A stretch of DNA of 64,000 bases from Variovorax paradoxus. Lineage in GTDB: Bacteria > Pseudomonadota > Gammaproteobacteria > Burkholderiales > Burkholderiaceae_C. How positions within the stretch are numbered: the first letter of the stretch is position 1; every line of letters begins with the position of its first letter. The position numbers and the translations under genes are program-made. The stretch lies in contig NZ_JXQQ01000015.1 of NCBI RefSeq assembly GCF_000834655.1, positions 35,166 to 99,165 of the forward strand, in the 5' to 3' direction. The notes under the pieces were generated by a model that saw only the letters and a list, made by a program, of their open reading frames with translations, was not told the origin of the DNA and made no database searches. This document shows positions 25,810 to 34,492 of this stretch, piece after piece.

Positions 25810-26772
25810 ATGGCCAATTCCCCGTTGCCGGAAGTGCGTCGAGTGGTGGTTCTGGGGACCGGCGGGACCATCGCCGGAAAGGCGTCAAGCAGCGGTGACA
25901 ACATCGGCTACACCGCGGGGCAGGTGGGCGTGGCGGACCTCTTGGGCGGCATCGAAGCGCCCGCGGGCATCAAACTGCTCGCGGAGCAGGTCGCACAACT
26001 CGACAGCAAGGACATGGCCTTCGACGTCTGGCACAAGCTCGCGCAACGCTGCGTGCATTGGCTCGCACAGCCCGACGTGGCCGGCGTGGTGATCACCCAT
26101 GGCACCGACACGCTCGAGGAGACGGCTTTCTTCCTTCACTCGGTTCTCGCAACAGCGAAGCCCGTGGTGCTGACTTGCGCGATGCGCCCGGCCACGGCGC
26201 TCTCGCCCGATGGCCCGCAGAACGTGCGCGACGCCATCGCGCTAGCGGCGACCGCGGGCGCGCAGGGTGTGATGGCGGTGTGTGCCGGTACGGTCCACAG
26301 CGGAGTGGATGTGCAGAAGGTGCACACCTACCGGCTGGATGCTTTTGCATCCGGCGATGCCGGACCTATTGGCTATGTGGAAGAGGGCGCGGTGCGGCGC
26401 GTGAGGGAATGGCCGGCTGGGCCGTTGTCCCCGTCGTCGAAGGCGCTGAGCGCACCGGGACCCTGGCCCCGCGTCGAGATCGTCATGAGCCATGCCGGCG
26501 CGAGTGGCGCGATCATCGATGCGCTCCTGCGCGAGGGCGCAGAGGAGCCTGTCCGCGGGCTGGTCCTCGCAACCACCGGCAATGGCACCGTGCATCACGC
26601 GCTGGAGGCCGCGGCGCTCAAGGCGCAAGACGCGGGCATTGCGGTGCTGCGCGCAACGCGTTGCACCAGTGGCCGCATCTTGCCGAAGCCCGATGACCGA
26701 CTGCGTGACGCAGGCGCGCTCACGCCGGTGAAGGCGCGCATCGCGCTGATGCTGGAACTGCTGGGGAAATAG
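25810..26772 (+). CDS. L-asparaginase (type II-like, no signal peptide)
   Basis: Hydrolyses asparagine to aspartate and ammonia. At 320 aa it has both active-site motifs: VLGTGGTIAG (first Thr nucleophile region) and THGTDTLEETA (second Thr-Asp pair), and the CAMRPATALSPDGPQN substrate loop. No secretion signal is present, so a cytoplasmic location is expected. It diverges from lexA with only 73 nt between them; LexA boxes cover that gap. Confidence 0.93.
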   Translation: MANSPLPEVRRVVVLGTGGTIAGKASSSGDNIGYTAGQVGVADLLGGIEAPAGIKLLAEQVAQLDSKDMAFDVWHKLAQRCVHWLAQPDVAGVVITHGTDTLEETAFFLHSVLATAKPVVLTCAMRPATALSPDGPQNVRDAIALAATAGAQGVMAVCAGTVHSGVDVQKVHTYRLDAFASGDAGPIGYVEEGAVRRVREWPAGPLSPSSKALSAPGPWPRVEIVMSHAGASGAIIDALLREGAEEPVRGLVLATTGNGTVHHALEAAALKAQDAGIAVLRATRCTSGRILPKPDDRLRDAGALTPVKARIALMLELLGK

Positions 26773-26798
26773 CCACCCTGTCGAAGGGCGGCGGGGGA

Positions 26799-27473
<675 letters not shown>

Positions 27474-27579
27474 TTAGATTTTGTGTCACGCCCAGCGTCG
27501 GCCCGAGGGCTGGGCAAGGCGGATTTCACGTCGAGGATAGCATGCGCCCCCGTAGGGAATTCCCTCCGTGGCGCACGTC

Positions 27580-28365
27580 TTAAGAGGCTGACCCGGTGGC
27601 AAAGACGGCACGCACGCGCGCCAGATCCTCGGGCGTGTCGATGCCAGGCCCGGGCGCGACATGGCTCACATGCACCGCGATGCGATGCCCATGCCACAGC
27701 GCACGCAATTGCTCGAGGGCTTCGGTCGCCTCGACGGGCGCCGGCGGCAGCGACGGAAATTTCCGCACGAAGCCCGCGCGATAGCCATAGATGCCGATGT
27801 GCCGGAGCGGCGCGGGCGTGGGCAGCACCGTCGGCGCCGCGCCACCAGACGAGCCATCGCGCCACCAGGGAATCGGCGCGCGGCTGAAGTAGAGCGCGTT
27901 GCCCTGCGCGTCGAGCACCGCCTTCACCACGTTCGGATTCATGAAGTCGCCCAGCGAATCGATCTCGTGGGCCGCAGTGCTCATCGCCGCTTCGGGATGC
28001 AGGGCCAGCGCTGCCGCTACGGCATCGATCAGTTCGGGGTCGATCAGCGGTTCGTCGCCCTGCACGTTGACGACGATCTCTTCGCCATCGAGGCCCAGTT
28101 GCTCACAGGCCTCGGCCAGGCGGTCGGTGCCGCTCGGGTGGTCCTGACGGGTCAGGATGGCCTCGACGCCATGCGCCCTGCATGCAGAAATGATGGAAGC
28201 GTCGTCGCCGGCCACGACCACGCGCGATGCGCCGGACTGGCTGGCGCGTTGAGCGACGCGCACGACCATCGGCAGGCCTGCAATGTCGGCCAAGGGCTTG
28301 TCTGGCAGCCGGGTGGAGGCCAGGCGCGCTGGTACCAGGACGGTGAAGTTCACGGGTCCGGTCAC
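27580..28365 (-). CDS. kdsB: 3-deoxy-manno-octulosonate cytidylyltransferase
   Basis: Activates Kdo with CTP to CMP-Kdo for the LPS inner core. Motifs: [15 protein letters not shown] at the N-terminus, [17 protein letters not shown] and [12 protein letters not shown] 28365 is chosen because it overlaps the upstream stop as GTGA; GTG 28353 would begin right at the conserved strand. Length 261 aa, close to the usual 250. Expression is coupled to the Trm112-like gene and lpxK, linking three LPS-related reading frames. Confidence 0.95.
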   Translation of the reverse strand: MTGPVNFTVLVPARLASTRLPDKPLADIAGLPMVVRVAQRASQSGASRVVVAGDDASIISACRAHGVEAILTRQDHPSGTDRLAEACEQLGLDGEEIVVNVQGDEPLIDPELIDAVAAALALHPEAAMSTAAHEIDSLGDFMNPNVVKAVLDAQGNALYFSRAPIPWWRDGSSGGAAPTVLPTPAPLRHIGIYGYRAGFVRKFPSLPPAPVEATEALEQLRALWHGHRIAVHVSHVAPGPGIDTPEDLARVRAVFATGSAS

Positions 28366-28544
28366 AGACCCAGCTCTTCGTCGGACAGCGTGCGCGCCTC
28401 GTTCTCGAGCAGCACCGGGATACCGTCGCGAACCGGGTAGGCCAGGCGCGCGCTGCGGGAGCACAACTCCTGCTTCTCGGGATTCCAGGTGAGGGGGCCC
28501 TTGGTCACGGGGCAGACGAGCAGTTCAAGCAGCTTGGTATCCAT
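28362..28544 (-). CDS. Trm112-like small protein (YcaR type)
   Basis: 60-aa protein with [14 protein letters not shown] at the start and [11 protein letters not shown] near the end, the shape of the Trm112/YcaR family. Only one Cys of the usual zinc set is obvious (VCP), with another in ELCSRS. Its position between lpxK and kdsB, overlapping both (20 nt and 4 nt), is typical for this family in Gram-negative bacteria. Function in bacteria is unclear. Confidence 0.9.
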   Translation of the reverse strand: MDTKLLELLVCPVTKGPLTWNPEKQELCSRSARLAYPVRDGIPVLLENEARTLSDEELGL

Positions 28545-29556
28545 CGGTCGATGATAGCTTTGCGTCGAGCGCGGCGAAGAATTCCGGAGCCGGCTCGAAG
28601 TGCAGCGGCACCGCAAGCGCGTCAGGCGCTTGGCGCCACAGCTTGACTGCATCTTTCTCGGTGCAAAGCAGGGTGTATTCGCTGCCGGACGGGCGCTGCC
28701 ATGCGTCGAAGTCATGGTGGTCGGGCAGCGCGATGGTCTCGGCGAGCGTGAGGCCGCGGGCGCGCAGCATGTCGAAGAATCCCTCGGGCCGCGCGATGGC
28801 CGCCAGCGCGATCAACGGCTTGACTGCGAGGGTCTCCAGCGGAACGCGCTTCCCGTCGCTCGTGATCGCATCCTGCGCTAGGCTGCGCGTGGCTGTGTAG
28901 CCGCCGGCAAAGGCAGGCCGCTCGCCGCTGTGGAGCACCAGATCGCAGCGACGCGGCCAGGGCTCGCGCAACAGGCCCGCCGGCAGCAGCCAGCCGTTGC
29001 CGATGCCTCGATCGTCGAACACGCAGATCTCGATGTCGCGCGCCAGCGCCAAGTGTTGTAGGCCGTCGTCGCTCACGATCACCTGCGTGGTCGGATGCCG
29101 CTGCAGGAGGGCGCGCGCAGCCTCGACGCGGCGTCGCGCGACGAAAACCGGGGCGCCTGTGGCGTGGCGAATCAGGGCCGGCTCGTCACCGACATCATGG
29201 GGATCGTTGCCGTCGAGCACCTCGCGGCAATCGTCGGTGCGTCGACCGTAGCCGCGCGACACGACGCCGACTTGGAGTCCCCGAGCCTGCAGATGCCGGA
29301 CGATGGCCATAACGACAGGCGTCTTGCCCGCGCCGCCCGCAATCACATTGCCGACGACGATCACGGGAACAGGCACGCGTTCGGCCCGGAGCCATCCGAT
29401 TCGATAAAGCCAGCCGCGCAGTGCGAAGAGCGCGCCGTACAGCAGCGACAGCGGCCACAGCAGGCAGGCCAGCAGGCCGCGGTGCAACCAGGCGTCCTGC
29501 AGCCGCGAGGCGGATGCGCCGGATGCGCCCGTGCTGCTGCGGCCCCGTGATGGCAC
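28525..29556 (-). CDS. lpxK: Tetraacyldisaccharide 4'-kinase
   Basis: Phosphorylates the 4' position of the lipid A disaccharide at the inner membrane. The N-terminal membrane helix lies about 28-48; the P-loop is [12 protein letters not shown] (about 70-81), with SRGYGR and SDDGLQH following. GTG 29556 immediately follows the exbD stop, so the gene is in a coupled exbB-exbD-lpxK-ycaR-kdsB unit. Length 343 aa is normal. Confidence 0.95.
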   Translation of the reverse strand: MPSRGRSSTGASGASASRLQDAWLHRGLLACLLWPLSLLYGALFALRGWLYRIGWLRAERVPVPVIVVGNVIAGGAGKTPVVMAIVRHLQARGLQVGVVSRGYGRRTDDCREVLDGNDPHDVGDEPALIRHATGAPVFVARRRVEAARALLQRHPTTQVIVSDDGLQHLALARDIEICVFDDRGIGNGWLLPAGLLREPWPRRCDLVLHSGERPAFAGGYTATRSLAQDAITSDGKRVPLETLAVKPLIALAAIARPEGFFDMLRARGLTLAETIALPDHHDFDAWQRPSGSEYTLLCTEKDAVKLWRQAPDALAVPLHFEPAPEFFAALDAKLSSTDGYQAA

Positions 29557-29997
29557 TCAGTGCCCGGCTTGCGCCGTCGACTGGGCGGCGAAGGTGATCT
29601 GCATCAGGCCGGCGCGGCGAGCGGCTTCCATCACCGTGACGACGGCCTGGTGCGGGCTGCTCGCGTCGGCGCTGATGATGACCACGCTGTCCTTGCCGCC
29701 GGTGGCTGCGGCGCCGAGTGCTGCGGCCACGGTGTTCACGTTTCGATCTGCCACCGCAGCCTTGTTGACCGTGTAGCGGCCATCGGCGGAGACCGTGACG
29801 ATCACTTCCTTCGGATAGTCGCGCTGCGCGTCGGCGTCCGCCGTCGGGAGCCGCAGCTGCATCTCGGTGAACTTGCTGTAGGTGGTCGACAGCATCAGGA
29901 AGATCAGGATGACCAGCAGCACGTCGATGAACGGGATCAGGTTGATCTCCGGCTCGTCGCGCGCCCCGTGGCGAAACTGCATGCGGGCGCGGGTCAT
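29557..29997 (-). CDS. exbD: ExbD/TolR-type biopolymer transport protein
   Basis: 146-aa subunit of a proton-driven motor that energises outer-membrane transport. A cytoplasmic N-terminus, one membrane helix with the essential Asp in INLIPFIDVLLVILIFLM-type segment (about 20-40), and a periplasmic domain with VSADGRYTVN. Located after exbB and before lpxK; this ExbBD pair may work with a TonB partner not in this window. Confidence 0.93.
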   Translation of the reverse strand: MTRARMQFRHGARDEPEINLIPFIDVLLVILIFLMLSTTYSKFTEMQLRLPTADADAQRDYPKEVIVTVSADGRYTVNKAAVADRNVNTVAAALGAAATGGKDSVVIISADASSPHQAVVTVMEAARRAGLMQITFAAQSTAQAGH

Positions 29998-30082
29998 GAC
30001 GAGCCTCCGCAGGGCCGCCCCAAGGAGGCGGCGGCCCCCTCGTGGGGCAGCGCAGCACACGCAGTGGCAAGCGTGGGGGTCT
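29998..30082. repeat. GC-rich intergenic repeat-like sequence
   Basis: The exbD-exbB gap is filled by a G+C-rich sequence with several short inverted arms (for example GCCGCC/GGCGGC near 30017-30036). I associate this kind of sequence with dispersed intergenic repeats in Comamonadaceae, but only a genome search can show it recurs. Confidence 0.3.
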
Positions 30083-30715
30083 TCATTTGCGCAGCGCGTT
30101 CAGGTGGCGTGCGAAGCGCTCACCCGAGAGTTCGAGGTTCAGCAGGTACTCGTCGACGCGGCTGCGGAAGTAGCGCCAGAAGATCAGCGTCGGAATCGCC
30201 ACGATCAGCCCGAATGCGGTGTTGTACAGGGCGATCGAGATGCCGTGCGCCAGCTGCGCCGGGTTGCCCGAGCCGACAGCGCCGCTTCCGGGCGACTGGG
30301 AGCCGAAGATCTCGATCATGCCGATCACCGTGCCCAGCAGGCCCAGCAGCGGCGCGGCCGAAGCGATGGTGGCCAGTGCCGGCAGGTAGCGCTCCAGCTT
30401 GTGCGCGATGGTGCGGCCCGAGGCCTCCATGGCGGCGCGAAGGTCGTCTTCGGTGCAGCGCGGGTTGGCGTTGAGCGCACGCAGGCCCGCGGCCAGCACC
30501 TGGCCGAGCATCGAGTTGCGTTCGAGTTTGGTCACGATGTCCGGTCCGGGAACGGACCCACGCGAGACGGTGATGGTTTCGTCGAGCAATTTCGGCGGCA
30601 ATACTTTCACGGTCTTCAGACTCGTGAAACGTTCTATAACCAGCGCGAGCGCGACAACCGAACAGGCGAGCAGCGGCCAGATCGGCCAGCCCGCAGCAAC
30701 AATGATGGAAAACAA
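30083..30715 (-). CDS. exbB: ExbB/TolQ-type proton channel protein
   Basis: 210-aa partner of ExbD with three membrane helices (about 5-22, 100-125, 145-170) and the conserved GLLGTVIGMIEIF and GISIALYNTAFGLIVAIP channel helices. TTG 30715 is chosen because it follows a good GGAGG ribosome site; reading further upstream adds 29 residues without family support. Energy-coupling motor for TonB-type uptake. Confidence 0.92.
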   Translation of the reverse strand: MFSIIVAAGWPIWPLLACSVVALALVIERFTSLKTVKVLPPKLLDETITVSRGSVPGPDIVTKLERNSMLGQVLAAGLRALNANPRCTEDDLRAAMEASGRTIAHKLERYLPALATIASAAPLLGLLGTVIGMIEIFGSQSPGSGAVGSGNPAQLAHGISIALYNTAFGLIVAIPTLIFWRYFRSRVDEYLLNLELSGERFARHLNALRK

Positions 30716-31028
30716 GAAAATCCTCCGGCCCGTAGACTGCAAATGCGCGGCGATTATCCACCGAGCCCACCATCGGCATGCGGCTTGTTTGCGTGTCAGC
30801 AAGGACGCACAGATTCTGTGGATAACTTTGTGATTAACCTGCTTCGCAACGCGCCCGAGCCCGCACGGGCGGGCCTTTTCGCTAGATCGATTGAATTTTG
30901 AGCAGTACTTTTTTGAATCAAATCAACTACTTGCACGAGAAACCGTGCGCCTGCCCCGCATGGGGGGCTTCGGGCAAGGGGTGCCGGGTCTGTTGTGGAA
31001 GAGTGGCTTTCGGCCGCTCGCATGATTT
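30716..31028. other. exbB-xseA divergent intergenic region with two DnaA-box-like sites
   Basis: No gene is seen in these 313 nt. It holds TTATCCACC (30754-30762, one mismatch to the DnaA box) and TGTGGATAA (30817-30825, exact on the reverse strand), plus a GC hairpin with TTTT at about 30852-30879. Promoters for both divergent genes must lie here. Confidence 0.5.
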
Positions 31029-32357
31029 GTGAACTCGCGTGAAACGAATGTCGCGCCCGGGCCGCGCATCTGGGCGGTCGGGGCGTTGTGCCGGGCGGTC
31101 GCCGATGCGTTGGACGCGCGTTTCAATCCGGTGGCGGTGCGCGGCGAGATATCGGGTTTTTCGCGTGCTTCGAGCGGACATTGTTACTTCTCGCTCAAGG
31201 ACGAATCCGGCCAGTTGCGCTGCGCCATGTTCCGTCGCGCCGCCGGATTGCTCGATTTTTCGCCCCGCGACGGCGACCAGGTAGAGGTGCGCGGCCGGCT
31301 TGCGGTGTACGAGCCGCGCGGCGACCTGCAACTGGTTGTCGAAAGCCTGAGGCGTGCAGGGCAGGGTGCGCTGTTCGAACAGTTCCTGCAGCGCAAGGCG
31401 CGACTCGAAGCCGAAGGCTTGTTCGATCCGGCGCGCAAGCGTGCGCTGCCCACCATGCCGCGCGCAGTGGGCGTCGTTACCTCATTGGGTGCCGCCGCGC
31501 TGCACGACGTCGTCACCGCGTTGCGGCGGCGTGTGCCGCACATCCCCGTGGTGCTGTCGCCGGCAGCGGTGCAGGGCGCGAATGCGCCGGCCGAACTCGT
31601 GCGTGCGCTGCAATCGCTCTATGCGATGGAACCCGCCGTCGATGTGATCCTGCTGGTGCGTGGCGGCGGCTCGATCGAGGACCTCTGGGCCTTCAATGAC
31701 GAGACGCTGGCGCGGACCATCGTGCAGAGTCCGGTCCCGGTGGTGAGCGGCGTCGGGCACGAAACCGACTTCACCATTGCCGATTTCTGCGCCGACCTGC
31801 GCGCGCCCACGCCTACTGCGGCGGCCGAACTCGTCAGCGCGCCGCGCGACCTGTGGCTTGGAGCCATCGACCTGCTCGATGAACGTCTGGGCGACGCATT
31901 GGGCGCACGCCTCGATGCACTCGGCCAGCGGCTCGACCAGGCGGCGGGGCGGCTTGGCCGGCCCTCGAACCTCGTCGCGCGCCAACAGCTGCGGCTCGCG
32001 CATCACGCACAGCGTCTGCACTACGCGGTAGTCGCGAGGGCCGCGCGCCTGGCGCAGGTGCCCCGTGCCATGGCCGCCGATTTCCCGCTGAAGTTCGACC
32101 GCGCGCTGGTGCAACGGCGCGAACGCCTGGAGCGCGTGGCGCTGCGTTTGCGGCTGCTCGATCCGGCACTGGTCCTGCAGCGTGGCTACGCCTGGCTCAC
32201 CGATGGCTCGGGCCGCGCAGTCGTCAGCGCGAAGAAGCTGCATGCAGGCGATGCGGTGGTCGCACGGCTCGCCGATGGCGAGGTGGACCTGACCGTGACG
32301 CATGGAGGGGGCAACGACGGGAACACGTCCGACGCGCCTCCAAAAATTAGTTCCTAA
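31029..32357 (+). CDS. xseA: Exodeoxyribonuclease VII large subunit
   Basis: Catalytic subunit of ExoVII, which digests single-stranded DNA from both ends. The 442-aa protein begins with an OB fold (about 15-105: FNPVAVRGEISGFSRASSGHCYFSLKDE in part) followed by the Exonuc_VII_L core with GVVTSLGAAALHD, LVRGGGSIEDLWAFNDE and SGVGHETDFTIAD, then a coiled coil. GTG start. The small subunit is not in this window. Confidence 0.96.
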   Translation: MNSRETNVAPGPRIWAVGALCRAVADALDARFNPVAVRGEISGFSRASSGHCYFSLKDESGQLRCAMFRRAAGLLDFSPRDGDQVEVRGRLAVYEPRGDLQLVVESLRRAGQGALFEQFLQRKARLEAEGLFDPARKRALPTMPRAVGVVTSLGAAALHDVVTALRRRVPHIPVVLSPAAVQGANAPAELVRALQSLYAMEPAVDVILLVRGGGSIEDLWAFNDETLARTIVQSPVPVVSGVGHETDFTIADFCADLRAPTPTAAAELVSAPRDLWLGAIDLLDERLGDALGARLDALGQRLDQAAGRLGRPSNLVARQQLRLAHHAQRLHYAVVARAARLAQVPRAMAADFPLKFDRALVQRRERLERVALRLRLLDPALVLQRGYAWLTDGSGRAVVSAKKLHAGDAVVARLADGEVDLTVTHGGGNDGNTSDAPPKISS

Positions 32358-32396
32358 AATCCTTTATTCCCCACAACCAACCCACGAGAAAAAACC

Positions 32397-32978
32397 ATGG
32401 AACATGTGCTCCCACCCCTGCCATACGCCCTCGACGCGCTGGCACCCGAGTATTCGAAGGAAACCCTCGAGTACCACTACGGCAAGCATCACAACGCCTA
32501 CGTCGTGAACCTCAACAACCTGCAGAAGGGCACCGAGTTCGAAGCCCTCACGCTCGAAGAAATCATCAAGAAGGCCAGCGGCGGCATCTACAACAATGCC
32601 GCCCAGATCTGGAACCACACCTTCTTCTGGAACTGCATGAAGCCGCAAGGCGGCGGCGCACCGACCGGCGCGCTGGCCAAGGCCATCGATGCCAAGTGGG
32701 GCAGCTACGACGCCTTCAAGGAAGCCTTCGTGAAGTCGGCTGTCGGCAACTTCGGCTCGGGCTGGACGTGGCTCGTGAAGAAGGCCGACGGTTCGGTGGA
32801 CATCGTGAACACCGGCGCTGCCGGCACGCCGCTGACGACTGCAGACACCGCGCTGCTGACTGTCGACGTCTGGGAGCACGCCTATTACATCGACTACCGC
32901 AACCTGCGCCCGAAGTTCGTCGAGACCTTCCTCGCCAAGCTGGTGAACTGGGACTTCGTTGCCAAGAACTTCGGCTGA
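32397..32978 (+). CDS. sodB: Superoxide dismutase (Fe)
   Basis: Converts superoxide to hydrogen peroxide and oxygen in the cytoplasm. Metal ligands are visible: His in YHYGKHH (about 27), His in WNHTFFW (about 73), Asp and His in DVWEHAYY. Gly/Gln pattern (AAQIWNH, GSGWTWL) favours the iron form. Length 193 aa is standard. A T-rich terminator follows the stop. Confidence 0.96.
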   Translation: MEHVLPPLPYALDALAPEYSKETLEYHYGKHHNAYVVNLNNLQKGTEFEALTLEEIIKKASGGIYNNAAQIWNHTFFWNCMKPQGGGAPTGALAKAIDAKWGSYDAFKEAFVKSAVGNFGSGWTWLVKKADGSVDIVNTGAAGTPLTTADTALLTVDVWEHAYYIDYRNLRPKFVETFLAKLVNWDFVAKNFG

Positions 32979-32994
32979 GCCAGGTTTGTGCACG

Positions 32995-33024
32995 AAAAAA
33001 GCCGACCCTCGGGTCGGCTTTTTT
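32995..33024. terminator. Bidirectional Rho-independent terminator (sodB / DUF192)
   Basis: AAAAAA then GCCGACCC (33001-33008), loop TC, GGGTCGGC (33011-33018) then TTTTTT. It has a U tract on both strands and lies between the convergent sodB and DUF192 genes. Confidence 0.9.
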
Positions 33025-33057
33025 GTGGGCTGTATATGGGCTACAGCCAGCAGAAAC

Positions 33058-33519
33058 TCAGCGCTTGACGGCTGAGAACAGCTCGCCGCCGAGCTTGGCG
33101 CCTTTCTTGATGTTCTTCTTGGCGAACCAGCCCTGGTTCATCTCGAGCACATAGCGCACAGGCTCCTCGGAGCAATGCGAGTTCTCGGTCAGTGGCTGCA
33201 TGTCGACCAGGTTGACGATGCGGCCGTCGTCGGCAACGAAGGCGGCGGTCAACGGCAGCAGGGTGTTGCGCATCCAGAAGCACTGCGTGGCGGGCTGCTC
33301 GAACACGAAGATCATGCCCTCGGCCTGCGGCATGGTCTTGCGGAACATCAGGCCGATTTCACGCTGCTGGGGCGTCTGGGCGATCTGGGTGTCGATCTTG
33401 TACAAGCCGACCGACAGCTGCGTGCGCGCAAGGTCGGTCTGGGGTTGCTGCTGTTGGGCATGCGTCGGCATCACGAAGGAGGCGGACAGCAGGAGCAGGG
33501 CGGCTAAACGCTGAAACAT
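33058..33519 (-). CDS. DUF192 family exported protein
   Basis: 153 aa with a signal peptide (about 1-21, cleavage after THA) and the DUF192 core (about 35-150): REIGLMFRKTMP, GMIFVFE, FWMRNTLLPL and VLEMNQGWF. The family is widespread, small and of unknown function; it is expected in the periplasm. Faces sodB convergently. Confidence 0.85.
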   Translation of the reverse strand: MFQRLAALLLLSASFVMPTHAQQQQPQTDLARTQLSVGLYKIDTQIAQTPQQREIGLMFRKTMPQAEGMIFVFEQPATQCFWMRNTLLPLTAAFVADDGRIVNLVDMQPLTENSHCSEEPVRYVLEMNQGWFAKKNIKKGAKLGGELFSAVKR

Positions 33520-33567
33520 CGGACAACTCTTTCAAGGCAAGGGCCGCAGTGGCCCGGCCCGTAACCA

Positions 33568-33594
33568 ATAAAAAATGCCCGCTGATGCGGGCAT
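33568..33594 (-). terminator. Terminator of the 62-aa exported protein gene
   Basis: On the minus strand ATGCCCGC/GCGGGCAT (33587-33594 with 33575-33582, loop TGAT/ATCA) is followed by a run of U (33570-33574 are A on the plus strand). Confidence 0.8.
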
Positions 33595-33614
33595 TGCCGG
33601 GTGGGCTTGAAAGC

Positions 33615-33803
33615 TTACACCTTCTTGGCGGCAGCCGTGTGGGCCTTGGCAACGTGGCGAACCTTGTGCTTCTTGACTGCGTGCTTGGCCTTGGCCTTCT
33701 GGGCAGCAGGTGCGGCCGGGGCGGCAGCGGCGGGTTCAGCGGTTTGGGCAAATGCACTGGCAGCGAAAAGACCGGCGACCAGGGCTGCGAGCAGCTTGTT
33801 CAT
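33615..33803 (-). CDS. Small exported Ala/Lys-rich protein
   Basis: 62 aa: a signal peptide MNKLLAALVAGLFAASAFAQ-like start (residues 1-19) then a short mature part rich in Ala, Lys and His (AKAKHAVKKHKVRHVAKAH). No domain recognised; similar basic mature peptides can bind nucleic acid or surfaces, which is only a guess. It resembles the next gene in its signal peptide and upstream region, suggesting a duplicated pair. An upstream start would add 18 residues before the signal. Confidence 0.65.
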   Translation of the reverse strand: MNKLLAALVAGLFAASAFAQTAEPAAAAPAAPAAQKAKAKHAVKKHKVRHVAKAHTAAAKKV

Positions 33804-33845
33804 GAGAAATCCTTTGATATCGTTGATTTGGATCACCTCCCTGTG

Positions 33846-33886
33846 GAAGGTGCACATTCAACGAAGCCCATTGCACGCGGTTGACA
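33846..33886 (-). promoter_or_regulatory. Conserved element upstream of small exported gene (copy 1)
   Basis: Contains GAAGGT, ACGAAGCCCATTG and CGCGGTTGACA on the plus strand. The same blocks in the same order appear at 34323-34364 before the paralogous gene, so this is either a shared promoter/operator or remnant of a tandem duplication. Confidence 0.45.
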
Positions 33887-33910
33887 GTACTTCGCTGGCG
33901 GCGGGCGAAA

Positions 33911-33935
33911 AAAAAGCGCTCCGAGGAGCGCTTTT
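33911..33935 (-). terminator. Terminator of the 107-aa exported protein gene
   Basis: Minus-strand AAAAAGCGCTCC/GGAGCGCTTTTT hairpin (33911-33935) followed by further U residues. Confidence 0.8.
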
Positions 33936-33950
33936 TCAGGGGACGCCAAA

Positions 33951-34274
33951 TTACTTGGGCGTGCCGCCTTGGGTCGACTTGCGCTTGACGCTGCCGTCCT
34001 TGTTGCGACGACGCTGGTCGCGCGTTTCGGCGCGCTTTTCGCCAGAGGCTGCAGCCTTGTCGGTACCGACAGCACCGCCTTCAGGCGTCTTGGCGATGTC
34101 GCCAGCGGGAGCAGCCACTTGACCGGCGGGCTTGGCTTCCTTCTTGGCTTCAGCACGTGCTTGCGGCTTGCTGTTGGTTGCGTTCCCTTGTTCGGGCGTG
34201 GCGCCGGCCGGGTTTTGGGCATAGGCGCCAGCTGCGAACAGACCAGCGATCATGACTGCGAGAATTTTGCTCAT
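33951..34274 (-). CDS. Exported low-complexity protein, paralogue of the neighbouring small gene
   Basis: 107 aa: signal peptide (MSKILAVMIAGLFAAGAYAQ, residues 1-20) followed by an Ala/Lys/Gly-rich, probably disordered mature region ending in a basic RDQRRRNKDGSVKRKS tail. No known domain. The signal peptide and about 40 nt of upstream DNA match the 62-aa gene downstream, but the mature parts differ in sequence. Each gene has its own terminator. Confidence 0.65.
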   Translation of the reverse strand: MSKILAVMIAGLFAAGAYAQNPAGATPEQGNATNSKPQARAEAKKEAKPAGQVAAPAGDIAKTPEGGAVGTDKAAASGEKRAETRDQRRRNKDGSVKRKSTQGGTPK

Positions 34275-34322
34275 TGAAGATTCCTCTATCGAGAATTGGT
34301 TGGAAACGCCTCCCGGCGAGCA

Positions 34323-34364
34323 GAAGGTCAGCCACTAACGAGCCCATTGGCCCCGTGGTTGACA
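34323..34364 (-). promoter_or_regulatory. Conserved element upstream of exported gene (copy 2)
   Basis: Same block order as at 33846-33886: GAAGGT, ACGAGCCCATTG, CGTGGTTGACA. It lies about 50 nt before the start of the 107-aa gene and upstream of icd on the other strand. Confidence 0.45.
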
Positions 34365-34387
34365 AACGCCAGCTGATGGGCAGCGTC

Positions 34388-34421
34388 TAAAATGTACAGC
34401 GATTTGTTAGCCGTTTGTACA
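34388..34421 (+). promoter_or_regulatory. icd upstream region with paired TGTACA sites
   Basis: TAAAAT at 34388-34393 could serve as a -10 hexamer. Two TGTACA palindromes at 34393-34398 and 34416-34421 are 23 nt apart, about two helical turns, which would suit a dimeric regulator. Protein unknown. Confidence 0.35.
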
Positions 34422-34492
34422 CCGGAACCCCCTCGCTGTCTGAATTCGCTGACAGTCGTCAAAATTACACCACTCCCGGAGCCTTCGCCCTC

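Noticed and set aside
25810..26772. Periplasmic asparaginase
   Set aside because: No signal peptide is visible; the protein begins directly with the fold.
33846..33886. TTGACA as a -35 box for a plus-strand promoter
   Set aside because: Present in both copies but on the wrong strand for the small exported genes, with no matching -10 at 17 nt.
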